Part shown: positions 1 through 9,464 of the stretch, piece by piece
Layout of the letters: each line of letters opens with the position of its first letter
How positions within the stretch are numbered: position 1 is the first letter of the stretch
Position numbers and translations under genes: made by a program
The notes under the pieces: generated by a model
Seen by the model: only the letters and a program-made list of their open reading frames with translations
What the model was told of the DNA's origin: nothing
Databases searched by the model: none
NCBI GenBank assembly: GCA_944323075.1
Contig: CALURC010000010.1
Coordinates: 1 to 64,000, forward strand
Source: an uncultured Alistipes sp.
GTDB lineage: Bacteria > Bacteroidota > Bacteroidia > Bacteroidales > Rikenellaceae
Direction of reading: 5' to 3'
Length of the DNA stretch: 64,000 nucleotides

Positions 1-1336
1 GCGTTCCGGCTGCATCCCGATTTTTCAACTCTCCAGCAAAATCTTCGAATCGGGGCAGAACATTTTTCCACTCCTTGAACATGCCATCAATCGCAATCTT
101 TTTCGAGCCCGAATACTTGGGCGGAGGAGCCATCCCCTTATATCGGCGCAGATGTCCGGCAAGTTGATAGAAATAATTGTCCGTATATCCTCCTTTTTGT
201 GGTTCAAGATCCCGATTGAACTCTTCATTGAATTCATCGACAAAATAAGATTCCCCCTCTTTCAACACCCGACCTTGAAAGGTGAATCCAGCTTCAACCA
301 ACCCTGCATTGGCATGCCATGCACCTGCTTTCCATTCGTTCCAACCCGTCACACACAAGATCAAAGGATGTAGACGATGTGCTTCTGTCCATTGTTCCTC
401 AAAATAGAGTCCTTCTCCTGTATGCTCACACTTCCAATATTTGTCATACACAGGTGTGGATTTCGAAGTCGAACTTTTTGACCCATAAATGTGATTACTC
501 CACAATGGTCCTCCCATACCTGGAGAAACAACCGCCTGCTCGATCTCTCCATCACGATAAGTAGGAGACATGGGCACCACATCGAAAAAGCGCCATTTGT
601 CTTTATTCTCCTCGTTCGCTTCAAAGGCAGCCCACATCCGACGCCATGTAAACGAATCGTTAATCTGCTGATCTGAAGGATGTTTTTCCGGCGACAACAC
701 CAAAGGTTTTCCATCGTAAATAAACCAACAGTCACGATAGGTCGTATCCGAATAGAATTCACTATAAAACTGCTCGATTTTAGGGATCGGTTCATGATTG
801 AAAAAAGGAACGATACGGGGAGGATTATATCCTCTCTGTTTCATATCCAGAATCAAGCTCAACAACACATGCAACTCCCGGTTATCGATTACGGCATTCG
901 TAAAATCGAGATACAGAAAATCGATCCCTATCAGACAAAACAGGTTCAAATGTTTCTGTAGGGCATATTCATCTATCGAACGGTAATATCCCAACTCAGG
1001 TTCAGCCCAATAATAGTCAGCGAACTGCCATTTCGTTCGAGTCGGATCTTTTTTCAGCGCTTCTGTTACATTATAATCCGTAGTACTTTCATTTCGCAAA
1101 TTACCGTGCCACAGCCAATAGAACAATCCGACATACCGATCGGCTTTCAAATCCCCGACCTCCTCGTATGTAGGCAACTCCCTGCCAAGTGCATCAGTCG
1201 CAACCAACTGATCACCAAGAGGCTGAATCAGTGGAGAGATTTTTTCTCTATCAATTCCCTTTTCGGGAGATTGCCCTGCTGCCGTACCAATCACAGACAA
1301 CAGGAGCAATCCCAATAAATTTATTCGTAAATTCAT
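1..1336 (-). CDS. Secreted GH71/GH99-like TIM-barrel protein, 3' end missing
   Basis: This minus-strand frame stays open for 445 codons from an ATG at 1336 to the window edge, so the C-terminus is missing. Residues 1-21 form a signal peptide (hydrophobic core LLGLLLLSVIG, then AAGQ), so the protein is exported. The segment ADRYVGLFYWLWHG (about 66-78) and the motif GWNEWKAG (about 331-338) resemble the barrel strands of GH71, GH99 and WbsX-type proteins, where a WNEW-like motif lines the active site. After about residue 411 a segment beginning KKIAIDGMFKEW resembles the start of a CBM9/DOMON-like sugar-binding domain. It lies 32 nt downstream of the rhamnosidase and is probably co-transcribed with it. 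Substrate is unknown and family membership is inferred from short motifs only. Confidence 0.7.
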   Translation of the reverse strand, partial: MNLRINLLGLLLLSVIGTAAGQSPEKGIDREKISPLIQPLGDQLVATDALGRELPTYEEVGDLKADRYVGLFYWLWHGNLRNESTTDYNVTEALKKDPTRTKWQFADYYWAEPELGYYRSIDEYALQKHLNLFCLIGIDFLYLDFTNAVIDNRELHVLLSLILDMKQRGYNPPRIVPFFNHEPIPKIEQFYSEFYSDTTYRDCWFIYDGKPLVLSPEKHPSDQQINDSFTWRRMWAAFEANEENKDKWRFFDVVPMSPTYRDGEIEQAVVSPGMGGPLWSNHIYGSKSSTSKSTPVYDKYWKCEHTGEGLYFEEQWTEAHRLHPLILCVTGWNEWKAGAWHANAGLVEAGFTFQGRVLKEGESYFVDEFNEEFNRDLEPQKGGYTDNYFYQLAGHLRRYKGMAPPPKYSGSKKIAIDGMFKEWKNVLPRFEDFAGELKNRDAAGT

Positions 1337-1368
1337 AAACGATTTTCCCACAAATTGACCAATAATAA

Positions 1369-4152
1369 TTATTTATTCACAACGAAACGGTAAATTCCCG
1401 ATCCGACGCGTAATGTCGTACGGCCCTTCTCGCTGTTTTCGATCTGAACGGAATCGATCTTGTCTACCGGCAATCCATTTTCAAAGATCCGATCCGCCGT
1501 CTCCGTAGGCAACACGACAAGAGCATCGGAAGTAGTCGGTATCTCAACTGTCAGTTCAAACCGTTCCGGAGTATCTTTCCATTCGCTGCGAATCAATCCG
1601 CGCGGAGAGACAAACGACGTCCGTGCACTGTTGATATCGCCCACCACTTGAGGATCGATCACGATCTCCTCATAGGCTGCCGATCCGGCGGTCTGAGAGA
1701 TACCGCCCAATCCAGCAAAGAACCACGAATAAAGGTGTCCCAACATACAGTGGTTGTGCGAAAGATTTTCACGGCTTTGCCACGATTCAGCCAGAGCCGT
1801 CTCTCCCATCGCCAGCTGATAACCATATCCCGGAACATCATACCGGCTGTTCATATCGAACAGGACATCCGAAGCTCCATGATCAAGCAACGTCTGCACC
1901 ACATAACGATAACCGACATCTCCAGCCGTCAGGGCATTACCCCGACTCCGGATATCATCAATCAGATTTTGAAGCACGATCTCTTCATTTTCGGGTTCTA
2001 CCAAACCAACATGCAAAGCCATTGCGTTTGCAGCCTGACTATTCCGATCGTACTTCCGGGTCTCCTTATTAAAGAATGTCTCATTAAACGCCTTTTTCAC
2101 AGCTGCGGCCAACTCCTTGTATTTTTCCACATCTTCGTTCTTGCCGAGCAATTCGGCAACCTGTATCATGATCTGGATATCCTGATAATAGACAGCCGTT
2201 GCACTCAATCCATTCGATGTCAACTGAGCAAATGACGGCTCACCCGGACCTAAATCACACCAATCTCCCAAACCATATGCTACAATATGACCGTTCGCCT
2301 TGGATGAAAGGTAATCGACATACTGAGCCATCTTGTCGTAGTTCTCCTCGATAGGTCGTTTATCGCCATACCATTGATAGATATACCAGGGAATGATAAT
2401 ATAGGCACTTCCCCACTCCGGAGTATCGAGAAATCCGCCGGAGAAAACAGTATATTGCGGGGCAATCGTTGGCACCATTCCATTGTCATGTTGTGCCACA
2501 GCCATATCGTTAACGATTTTCGGGAAAGCACGGCTCATGTCATATCCGAAATGAATAGAGGGACCAACCAGGTGCGACTGTTCGAGCCAACCCAACTTCT
2601 CGCGATGGGGGCAGTCGGTAAACACACTGGAAAAGTTACTGCGAATTGCCCAATCGATCAGCGTATAGATTCGGTTGAACAACGGATTGGAACATGTAAA
2701 AGTTCCGATCGGTTCAGACGAATTTGTAGTGTGTAACCCGCACAGTTCAACTATTTCAGGCAACCCTTCCGGATTGGGTTCTCCAGCGGGTACGGCACCC
2801 TCTACCTCGACGTAGCGAAATCCATAATAGGTAAACTGGGGTTGCCAACTTTCTGGAGCTCCCGTTCCCTGCGTAGTATAAGAAAGAATGTAGGGCGTAC
2901 CCGACGAGCGCTGATTGGCCGTACTGTCAGCCGCCTGTAATTCGGCAGGATACATCCGTACAGTGTGTTTTCCGTCCGCACGTAAGGTCAATCGAACTAT
3001 TCCCGAAGCATTCTGCCCCAGATCATACAGATAATTACCCCGTTTGTTGCGGTATTTGCGGAAAGTTGGAATCTTTTGTTTAACCTTCAACGGTGGGATC
3101 CGTTGTGACACCAACGGTGCGTCGAAACGACCTATTACGACACTTTTCCACTGTGCATCGTCGAAACCGGGTTCATTCCACCCCTGCTGCACCAAATTCG
3201 CATCATAATCCTCTCCCCCGTAAATACTGGAGAAAGTGATCGGACTCCGGTCTGCACGCCACGACTCGTCCGAAACGATCACTTGCTGCGTCCCGTCTTC
3301 AAAGTCGATCGCCAGCTTCATAATCATCTTCGGAGCACCGTATGAACCGACGAATTTCGTATATCGTTCGTTAGGAATGTTGAAGAATCCGTTACCCAGC
3401 ATCACGCCGATCGCATTCTCGCCCGAACGAAGGCAGTCCGTCACATCGAACGTTACGTATTGTACCTCTTTATCGAACTTGGTCCATGCAGGATCGAGAA
3501 AATGATCGCCTACCTTTTCTCCGTTCAGGAACAGATCAAATTGACCCAATCCACAGATATAGGCTGTGGCCCGACTAATCTTCCCGTTCGTTTCGAACTC
3601 CTTACGCAATAACGGCAGTGCATAACGGCCTATTTCAGGCAGATGCCCACCCATACCATTAGTAACAATCAGGCTATCAATGTCTTTTTCCAAAGCAATC
3701 CATTGCGCATCAGACCAATCCGATTTCTCCAGCAACCCCATGGAAAATTGAGCCGGCTCGCTCCAATCCGATGCCGCCTTACGGTTATCCCATACCCGAA
3801 CGCTCCAATAGTAGTTTTTCCCGGCTTCGAGCGGTTCCCCGGCATATGGGATCAATAACGACTCCTTCGAAACGATTTTTTTGGAGTCCCACATTGTACC
3901 GACCCCTCGCTCTATGGCTTCCGGCGAATCGGCAACAATAATCCGATAAGCCGTCTGCTTGATTCCCCGATCCATAGCCGATAATTGCCAACTGAATCGG
4001 GGAGTCGGGGTGTCAATTCCCACAGGATTCTCTTCCTGCTCACATTTCAACTGATTTACGATCAAATTTTTCTGCCCGCACAACGGCATTTGCGCCCAAA
4101 TCAGGGCAAAAGCGATCAATCCACAAATACGGATCCAAGTCGATTTCTTCAT
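1369..4152 (-). CDS. Alpha-L-rhamnosidase, GH78
   Basis: A 927-residue exported enzyme that should hydrolyse terminal alpha-L-rhamnose from plant or microbial glycans in the periplasm or at the surface. Residues 1-26 are a signal peptide. An N-terminal Fn3-like domain (about 30-140) precedes the beta-sandwich rhamnosidase domains (about 180-470), the (alpha/alpha)6 catalytic barrel (about 480-830) and a C-terminal beta domain. The hallmark TDCPHREKLGW motif is at 512-522. In GH78 this region holds the general acid, and the acidic residues near it (E518, E524) are the candidates. Length is usual for the family. It heads a minus-strand unit with the GH71/GH99-like gene. No SusC/SusD pair is visible, so any polysaccharide utilisation locus would continue to the left. 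Confidence 0.93.
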   Translation of the reverse strand: MKKSTWIRICGLIAFALIWAQMPLCGQKNLIVNQLKCEQEENPVGIDTPTPRFSWQLSAMDRGIKQTAYRIIVADSPEAIERGVGTMWDSKKIVSKESLLIPYAGEPLEAGKNYYWSVRVWDNRKAASDWSEPAQFSMGLLEKSDWSDAQWIALEKDIDSLIVTNGMGGHLPEIGRYALPLLRKEFETNGKISRATAYICGLGQFDLFLNGEKVGDHFLDPAWTKFDKEVQYVTFDVTDCLRSGENAIGVMLGNGFFNIPNERYTKFVGSYGAPKMIMKLAIDFEDGTQQVIVSDESWRADRSPITFSSIYGGEDYDANLVQQGWNEPGFDDAQWKSVVIGRFDAPLVSQRIPPLKVKQKIPTFRKYRNKRGNYLYDLGQNASGIVRLTLRADGKHTVRMYPAELQAADSTANQRSSGTPYILSYTTQGTGAPESWQPQFTYYGFRYVEVEGAVPAGEPNPEGLPEIVELCGLHTTNSSEPIGTFTCSNPLFNRIYTLIDWAIRSNFSSVFTDCPHREKLGWLEQSHLVGPSIHFGYDMSRAFPKIVNDMAVAQHDNGMVPTIAPQYTVFSGGFLDTPEWGSAYIIIPWYIYQWYGDKRPIEENYDKMAQYVDYLSSKANGHIVAYGLGDWCDLGPGEPSFAQLTSNGLSATAVYYQDIQIMIQVAELLGKNEDVEKYKELAAAVKKAFNETFFNKETRKYDRNSQAANAMALHVGLVEPENEEIVLQNLIDDIRSRGNALTAGDVGYRYVVQTLLDHGASDVLFDMNSRYDVPGYGYQLAMGETALAESWQSRENLSHNHCMLGHLYSWFFAGLGGISQTAGSAAYEEIVIDPQVVGDINSARTSFVSPRGLIRSEWKDTPERFELTVEIPTTSDALVVLPTETADRIFENGLPVDKIDSVQIENSEKGRTTLRVGSGIYRFVVNK

Positions 4153-4244
4153 TCGTTAACTAAAATTAGGGTTAGTTTTATAAGGTATACGGGATAAAAT
4201 TAAAGCTTTCGTGCGGATTTTCCAAACCCACTCCTGAATGCTTG

Positions 4245-4284
4245 TCAAAACAAAGCGGGATACTGCATCTACAGTATCCCGCTT
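4245..4284 (-). terminator. Intrinsic terminator after rubredoxin
   Basis: A perfect 13-bp inverted repeat (4253-4265 with 4272-4284, 6-nt loop) lies about 60 nt past the rubredoxin stop. On the minus strand it is followed by a T-rich stretch (TTTGTTTT), as expected for a rho-independent terminator. Confidence 0.75.
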
Positions 4285-4347
4285 ATAAACATTTTCAAGA
4301 GATCGAACACAAATTTTTACACTTATCCGACCGCTCGTTTATCAACT

Positions 4348-4506
4348 CTACTCAGCCTCAAAGACCTCTTTTCCCTCTCCACACAAAGGGCATACCCAAT
4401 CTTCGGGAAGATCTTCGAATGCCGTTCCGGGAGCTACTCCGTTATCGGGATCACCCATCTCCGGATCATAGACATATCCGCATACTTCGCATTTGTACTT
4501 TTTCAT
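4348..4506 (-). CDS. Rubredoxin
   Basis: A 52-residue protein starting [14 protein letters not shown]. It has the two CxxC pairs that bind one iron in rubredoxins: CEVCGY at 6-11 and CPLCG at 39-43. The conserved [10 protein letters not shown] and [11 protein letters not shown] segments lie between them. It is a small cytoplasmic one-electron carrier that in anaerobes usually serves rubrerythrin, superoxide reductase or similar oxidative-stress enzymes. None of these is adjacent, so its partner is unknown. Its own terminator and the purB stop 174 nt away suggest a single-gene unit. Length and motifs match the family fully. Confidence 0.97.
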   Translation of the reverse strand: MKKYKCEVCGYVYDPEMGDPDNGVAPGTAFEDLPEDWVCPLCGEGKEVFEAE

Positions 4507-4680
4507 CTTCTTAAACGTATTAAGTTACACCTCCGGGAACCATTCACGAATACTCGGATCCGTCATTTCCCCAGTTTCATTTAACGAAAATAAACATTTA
4601 TTTCCAATAATCACAAACAAGCTGAAATTTTCGTCCGAATGAGACTATTTTCAACCTTTAAACAATACTTACTTTCGACA

Positions 4681-6033
4681 TCAGTATCGACACACTCCCG
4701 TGTAGGTATGGGGCGACAAACGACGCAACTCCTCTTTCACGCTCTCGGCCACATCCAACTGCTCGATAAAGTTTTTGATATCCTCTTTCGATATCGGTTT
4801 GTTGGTACGGGTCAAAGCTTTAAGTGCTTCATAAGGATTAGGATAGGCTTCCCGACGCAGAATCGTCTGAATTCCTTCAGCCACAACCGCCCAGTTGTTA
4901 TCCAAATCCTGATTGATCGCATCAAGGTTAATGATCAACTTATCAAGTCCCTTTAAAATGGATTTGAACGCAATGACCGTATGCGCCATCGGAACTCCGA
5001 TATTCCGCAATACGGTAGAATCGGTCAGGTCACGCTGCATCCGAGATACAGGCAATTTGGAAGCCAGATGTTCGAAAACAGCATTCGCGACACCCAAGTT
5101 TCCCTCTGCATTCTCAAAATCGATCGGATTCACCTTATGCGGCATGGCTGATGACCCAACCTCTCCAGCCTTGATCCGCTGCTTGAAATATTCCATCGAG
5201 ATATAGGTCCACATATCGCGGCAGAAATCGATCAGAATCGTATTGATCCGTTTGAATCCGTCGAAAATCGCTGCTATGTTGTCGTAATGCTCGATCTGCG
5301 TAGTCACTTGCGAACGCTGCAGATGCAAAACATCATTCACAAAATGGTTGGCGAAAGCGATCCAGTCGATATCGGGATAAGCAGCCACATGCGCATTGAA
5401 GTTTCCTGTTGCCCCACCGAATTTTGCCGGCGAAGGAATCGACCGCGACAGAGCGATCTGCTTGTCGAGACGTTCTACAAATACACGGATCTCTTTACCG
5501 AGTTTCGTCGGAGAAGCGGGCTGTCCGTGCGTATGGGCCAACAACGGAATTTCCTCCCACTCTTTGGAGAGTGACATCAATTTTGCGACGAGCTGCTCGA
5601 TCAACGGATAATAGACATCATTCGCCGCATCCCGCAAGCTCGACGGAATCGCCGTATTGTTGATATCCTGTGACGTGAGTCCGAAATGTACGAACTCTTT
5701 ATGGGAGGCAAGCCCCAATGCTTCGAGTTTCGATTTCACCAAATACTCAACAGCCTTTACATCGTGATTGGTCGTCTTTTCGATCTCTTTGACACGTAAT
5801 GCATCAGCTTCTGAAAAATCGCGATATAACTCGCGTAATTTTTCAAACGCGGCGGTATCGACATCTGCCAACTGGGGCAGGGGCAACTCACACAACGCAA
5901 TAAAATACTCCACCTCTACCATGACCCGATAACGGATCAATGCAAACTCGGAAAAATAATCGGCCAGAACTTCGCATTGCCCACGATAACGGCCGTCGAC
6001 GGGCGATATAGCTGTCAGTTGTGATAATTCCAT
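4681..6033 (-). CDS. purB: Adenylosuccinate lyase
   Basis: A 450-residue cytoplasmic enzyme of purine synthesis. It cleaves SAICAR to AICAR and adenylosuccinate to AMP, releasing fumarate. Signatures are HTHGQPAS, which carries an active-site histidine, and the superfamily loop SSAMPHKVNP with the catalytic serine. The N-terminus LTAISPVDGRY is typical of the E. coli-like PurB group, and length is close to that family's roughly 456 residues. The frame stays open upstream to an ATG at 6153, but a good promoter lies at 6111-6142, inside that extension. The start at 6033 (MELSQLTAIS) is therefore chosen. It diverges from the DUF4834 gene. Confidence 0.96.
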   Translation of the reverse strand: MELSQLTAISPVDGRYRGQCEVLADYFSEFALIRYRVMVEVEYFIALCELPLPQLADVDTAAFEKLRELYRDFSEADALRVKEIEKTTNHDVKAVEYLVKSKLEALGLASHKEFVHFGLTSQDINNTAIPSSLRDAANDVYYPLIEQLVAKLMSLSKEWEEIPLLAHTHGQPASPTKLGKEIRVFVERLDKQIALSRSIPSPAKFGGATGNFNAHVAAYPDIDWIAFANHFVNDVLHLQRSQVTTQIEHYDNIAAIFDGFKRINTILIDFCRDMWTYISMEYFKQRIKAGEVGSSAMPHKVNPIDFENAEGNLGVANAVFEHLASKLPVSRMQRDLTDSTVLRNIGVPMAHTVIAFKSILKGLDKLIINLDAINQDLDNNWAVVAEGIQTILRREAYPNPYEALKALTRTNKPISKEDIKNFIEQLDVAESVKEELRRLSPHTYTGVCRY

Positions 6034-6110
6034 AAGACTTCTCTGTTTTTTTCGCAATTCTTTAAACGACACGGCATCCCCACCTCTCCCTTCAACCACC
6101 ATGCCGAATT

Positions 6111-6142
6111 GCAAAGATAACGAAACCTCAGACAATCCGCAA
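6111..6142 (-). promoter_or_regulatory. Bacteroidota-type promoter for purB
   Basis: On the minus strand TATCTTTG (6111-6118) matches TAnnTTTG, and ATTG sits 20 nt upstream at 6139-6142 (one mismatch to TTTG). Transcription would start near 6103, leaving about a 70-nt leader. This position rules out the upstream ATG at 6153 as the purB start. Confidence 0.65.
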
Positions 6143-6191
6143 TAAATCGCCACTCATTACGTATTGTTTGCATAAACAATTTATCAGCAAA

Positions 6192-6223
6192 TTAGAGATT
6201 CCGGAATTAAAATATTATTTTTG
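6192..6223 (+). promoter_or_regulatory. Putative promoter for the DUF4834 / Mla unit
   Basis: TATTTTTG at 6216-6223 matches the -7 consensus. The -33 region is weak (TTAG, 20 nt upstream). It lies 55 nt before the chosen ATG at 6278 and back to back with the purB promoter. Confidence 0.5.
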
Positions 6224-6277
6224 TGCACTCCGGGAACGCTATTTGCAGACACGAATCATTCCGGGAAACTTACGTAT

Positions 6278-6550
6278 ATGGAAGCTTTACTTACTTTCCT
6301 TTTTTTCCTGATCGCGGGATTCTATTTGATTTCGCTCTTGGGTCGGGTGTTTTTTTCACATTGGATCCGAAAAAAACAGCGCCAATTCTCCGAGGGAAAA
6401 GGAGATTTCTTCCGTGCTTACACATGGGGACAGACCGACCGTTCTTCTAAACGATCCGAAGGTGACATCACCGTAAGCACAACCCGGCAGACAGAAAAAA
6501 AGATCAATAAGAACGTGGGAGATTATGTGGATTTTGAAGAGGTCAAATAG
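6278..6550 (+). CDS. DUF4834-like small membrane protein
   Basis: A 90-residue protein. A single N-terminal hydrophobic segment (MEALLTFLFFLIAGFYLISL) is followed by a charged cytoplasmic tail ending VGDYVDFEEVK. This layout and the ending resemble DUF4834, a Bacteroidota family of unknown function. A TTG in the same frame at 6221 overlaps the -7 box, so the ATG at 6278 is preferred. It is 44 nt ahead of the MlaE-like permease and probably co-transcribed with it, which hints at an envelope role. No function is known. Confidence 0.75.
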   Translation: MEALLTFLFFLIAGFYLISLLGRVFFSHWIRKKQRQFSEGKGDFFRAYTWGQTDRSSKRSEGDITVSTTRQTEKKINKNVGDYVDFEEVK

Positions 6551-6594
6551 CGATTCTTTCACATCCTCCCATTCTCGCAGGGCATAAACAAGTT

Positions 6595-7338
6595 ATGAAA
6601 AAACTGTTCGAATACATCGGTCGCTATTTTATCTTGATGGGAAAAGTATTCTCCAAACCGGAGAAACGCACCATCTACTGGCAACGAATTCTGGTAGAAA
6701 TGCAGGCTTTAGGCCTCAGCTCCATTGGCATCGTTGCTATCATCTCCGTCTTTATGGGGGCCGTGATTACGATTCAGATGGCTCTGAACTTCGAATCGCC
6801 CTTTATCCCTCAATACCTGATCGGATATGCTGCTCGGGAATCAATGCTGCTCGAATTCAGCTCAACGATTGTCGCACTGATTCTGGCAGGAAAAGTCGGA
6901 TCAAACATCGCTTCCGAAATCGGAACCATGCGCATCACCGAACAGATCGACGCCCTCGAAATCATGGGGGTCAACTCCGCCAGTTACCTGATCCTCCCAA
7001 AAATTATCAGTACGGTGATCTTCTTCCCGTTTTTGACCACGCTGAGTATGGGAATCGGTATTGCAGGAGGTTATGTACTTTGCATCTTAACCGGAGCTGT
7101 CAATCCGGATGCCTACATCACCGGTATCCGATATGACTTCAAACCGTTCTACATTACATACTCGCTGATTAAATCATCAGTATTCGCTTTTGTCATCACC
7201 TCCATTTCGGGTTTCTTCGGATACTACGCCAACGGAAATTCATTGGAAGTAGGACGAGCCAGTACTCAAGCCGTTGTCATCAGCAGTATCGCTATTCTGA
7301 TCTTTAACTTGATTCTCACGCAATTGCTTCTTATGTAA
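6595..7338 (+). CDS. MlaE-type ABC transporter permease
   Basis: A 247-residue inner-membrane protein of the MlaE/YrbE family, the permease of phospholipid transporters that work between the inner and outer membranes. About five hydrophobic segments are visible after an amphipathic N-terminus. The family core EIGTMRITEQIDALEIMGV, which contacts the ATPase, lies near residues 103-121. The ATPase gene follows after 2 nt, so the two are surely co-expressed. The MCE-domain subunit (MlaD) that normally completes the complex is not in this window. The real substrate is inferred from the family only. Confidence 0.92.
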   Translation: MKKLFEYIGRYFILMGKVFSKPEKRTIYWQRILVEMQALGLSSIGIVAIISVFMGAVITIQMALNFESPFIPQYLIGYAARESMLLEFSSTIVALILAGKVGSNIASEIGTMRITEQIDALEIMGVNSASYLILPKIISTVIFFPFLTTLSMGIGIAGGYVLCILTGAVNPDAYITGIRYDFKPFYITYSLIKSSVFAFVITSISGFFGYYANGNSLEVGRASTQAVVISSIAILIFNLILTQLLLM

Positions 7339-7340
7339 AC

Positions 7341-8099
7341 ATGATTCGAGCCGATCACATCATAAAATCTTTCGACGGTCGTATCGTTTTAAACGACATT
7401 ACCGCCGAATTCACACCGGGAATCACCAACCTGATTATCGGACAAAGCGGTTCCGGCAAAACCGTACTGCTGAAATCGCTCGTTGGGTTACACAAGATCG
7501 ACAGCGGCAACATTTTCTACAACGACATTTGTTTCAACACACTTCCTTTTGCTCAAATGAAAGCAATCCGTAAAGAGGTGGGCATGCTTTTTCAAGGAGG
7601 AGCGCTATTGGATTCATCTAACGTAGAAGAGAACGTCCGCCTGCCGTTGGACCTTTTCACCAACATGCCGATGGACGAAAAAAGAGATCGGGTCAACTTC
7701 TGCCTCAAACGGGTCAATCTGGGAAATGTAAACCACCTCTATCCGGCCGAACTCAGCGGTGGAATGATCAAACGGGTCGCTATTGCACGGGCTATCGTAC
7801 TGAACCCCAAATACCTGTTCTGTGACGAACCCAACTCAGGACTCGACCCGATGACCTCGGTGCTGATCGACAACCTGATTCAGGAGATCACCCAAGAGTA
7901 CAACATCACGACGATCATCAACACGCACGACATGAACTCCGTCATGGAGATAGGCGAACATATCATTTTTATCTACAAAGGTGAAAAATGGTGGGAAGGA
8001 ACAAAACACGACATTCTGCACACAGATAACCAAGAGCTGAACGATTTTGTCTTTGCATCGGCCATGGCCAAACGCGCCAAAGCCGCCGAACAACAATAA
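7341..8099 (+). CDS. MlaF-type ABC transporter ATP-binding protein
   Basis: A 252-residue cytoplasmic ATPase that would drive the adjacent MlaE-like permease. Walker A is GQSGSGKT (about 37-44), the signature is LSGGM (about 138-142) and Walker B is KYLFCDEPNSGLDP (about 157-170), with the H-loop in NTHD. The FQGGALLDS Q-loop is characteristic of the MlaF branch rather than of importers. Spacing of 2 nt from the permease shows tight coupling. I see no terminator after it before the gapdh promoter. Confidence 0.93.
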   Translation: MIRADHIIKSFDGRIVLNDITAEFTPGITNLIIGQSGSGKTVLLKSLVGLHKIDSGNIFYNDICFNTLPFAQMKAIRKEVGMLFQGGALLDSSNVEENVRLPLDLFTNMPMDEKRDRVNFCLKRVNLGNVNHLYPAELSGGMIKRVAIARAIVLNPKYLFCDEPNSGLDPMTSVLIDNLIQEITQEYNITTIINTHDMNSVMEIGEHIIFIYKGEKWWEGTKHDILHTDNQELNDFVFASAMAKRAKAAEQQ

Positions 8100-8182
8100 T
8101 CAGTTGAAAGCTCGAGTTTTCATCTAAAAAAAGAGCCTCAGAGAGATTTCAAAACGACATTTTTATAAAAAATTAAAATTAT

Positions 8183-8213
8183 TTTGCGCACTCTCGTTTT
8201 TTGTGTATTTTTG
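8183..8213 (+). promoter_or_regulatory. Strong Bacteroidota promoter for gapdh
   Basis: TTTG (8183-8186), a 19-nt spacer and TATTTTTG (8206-8213) match the phylum consensus exactly. Transcription should start near 8220, giving a leader of about 60 nt. The strength fits the gene's high-expression codon choice. Confidence 0.85.
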
Positions 8214-8241
8214 CGCCGTATGTCGAACTTACGACAAATGA

Positions 8242-9288
<1,047 letters not shown>

Positions 9289-9321
9289 TTTTCGAAAATT
9301 TCGGATTTTATATAAAAGTGG

Positions 9322-9354
9322 AAAGCGGTTCCGATAACGGAGCCGCTTTTTTTA
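9322..9354 (+). terminator. Intrinsic terminator after gapdh
   Basis: A 10-bp stem (9324-9333 with 9338-9347, one G-T pair, ATAA loop) is followed by a run of T. It starts 35 nt past the gapdh stop. Confidence 0.9.
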
Positions 9355-9403
9355 TGCTCAATAAAAACTTGCCTCTCATTTATAGTTATATGAGCCTTCA
9401 AAA

Positions 9404-9435
9404 TTTCCAATATCCCCCGCATTTGGTTATATTTG
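9404..9435 (+). promoter_or_regulatory. Promoter for the GH109 unit
   Basis: TATATTTG (9428-9435) is a full -7 match. TTTC (9404-9407) lies 20 nt upstream and has one mismatch to TTTG. Start would be near 9443, just before the ATG at 9465, and this excludes in-frame starts further upstream. Confidence 0.7.
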
Positions 9436-9464
9436 TATCTTCAGAAATTATAAACCTCAACAAA

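Noticed and set aside
1648-2235. A 195-codon plus-strand frame inside the rhamnosidase
   Set aside because: Antisense to a full-length GH78 gene with intact motifs and without any signal of its own.
6034-6153. N-terminal extension of PurB by 40 residues
   Set aside because: The extension contains the purB promoter, and PurB homologues begin at the LTAISPVDGRY segment.
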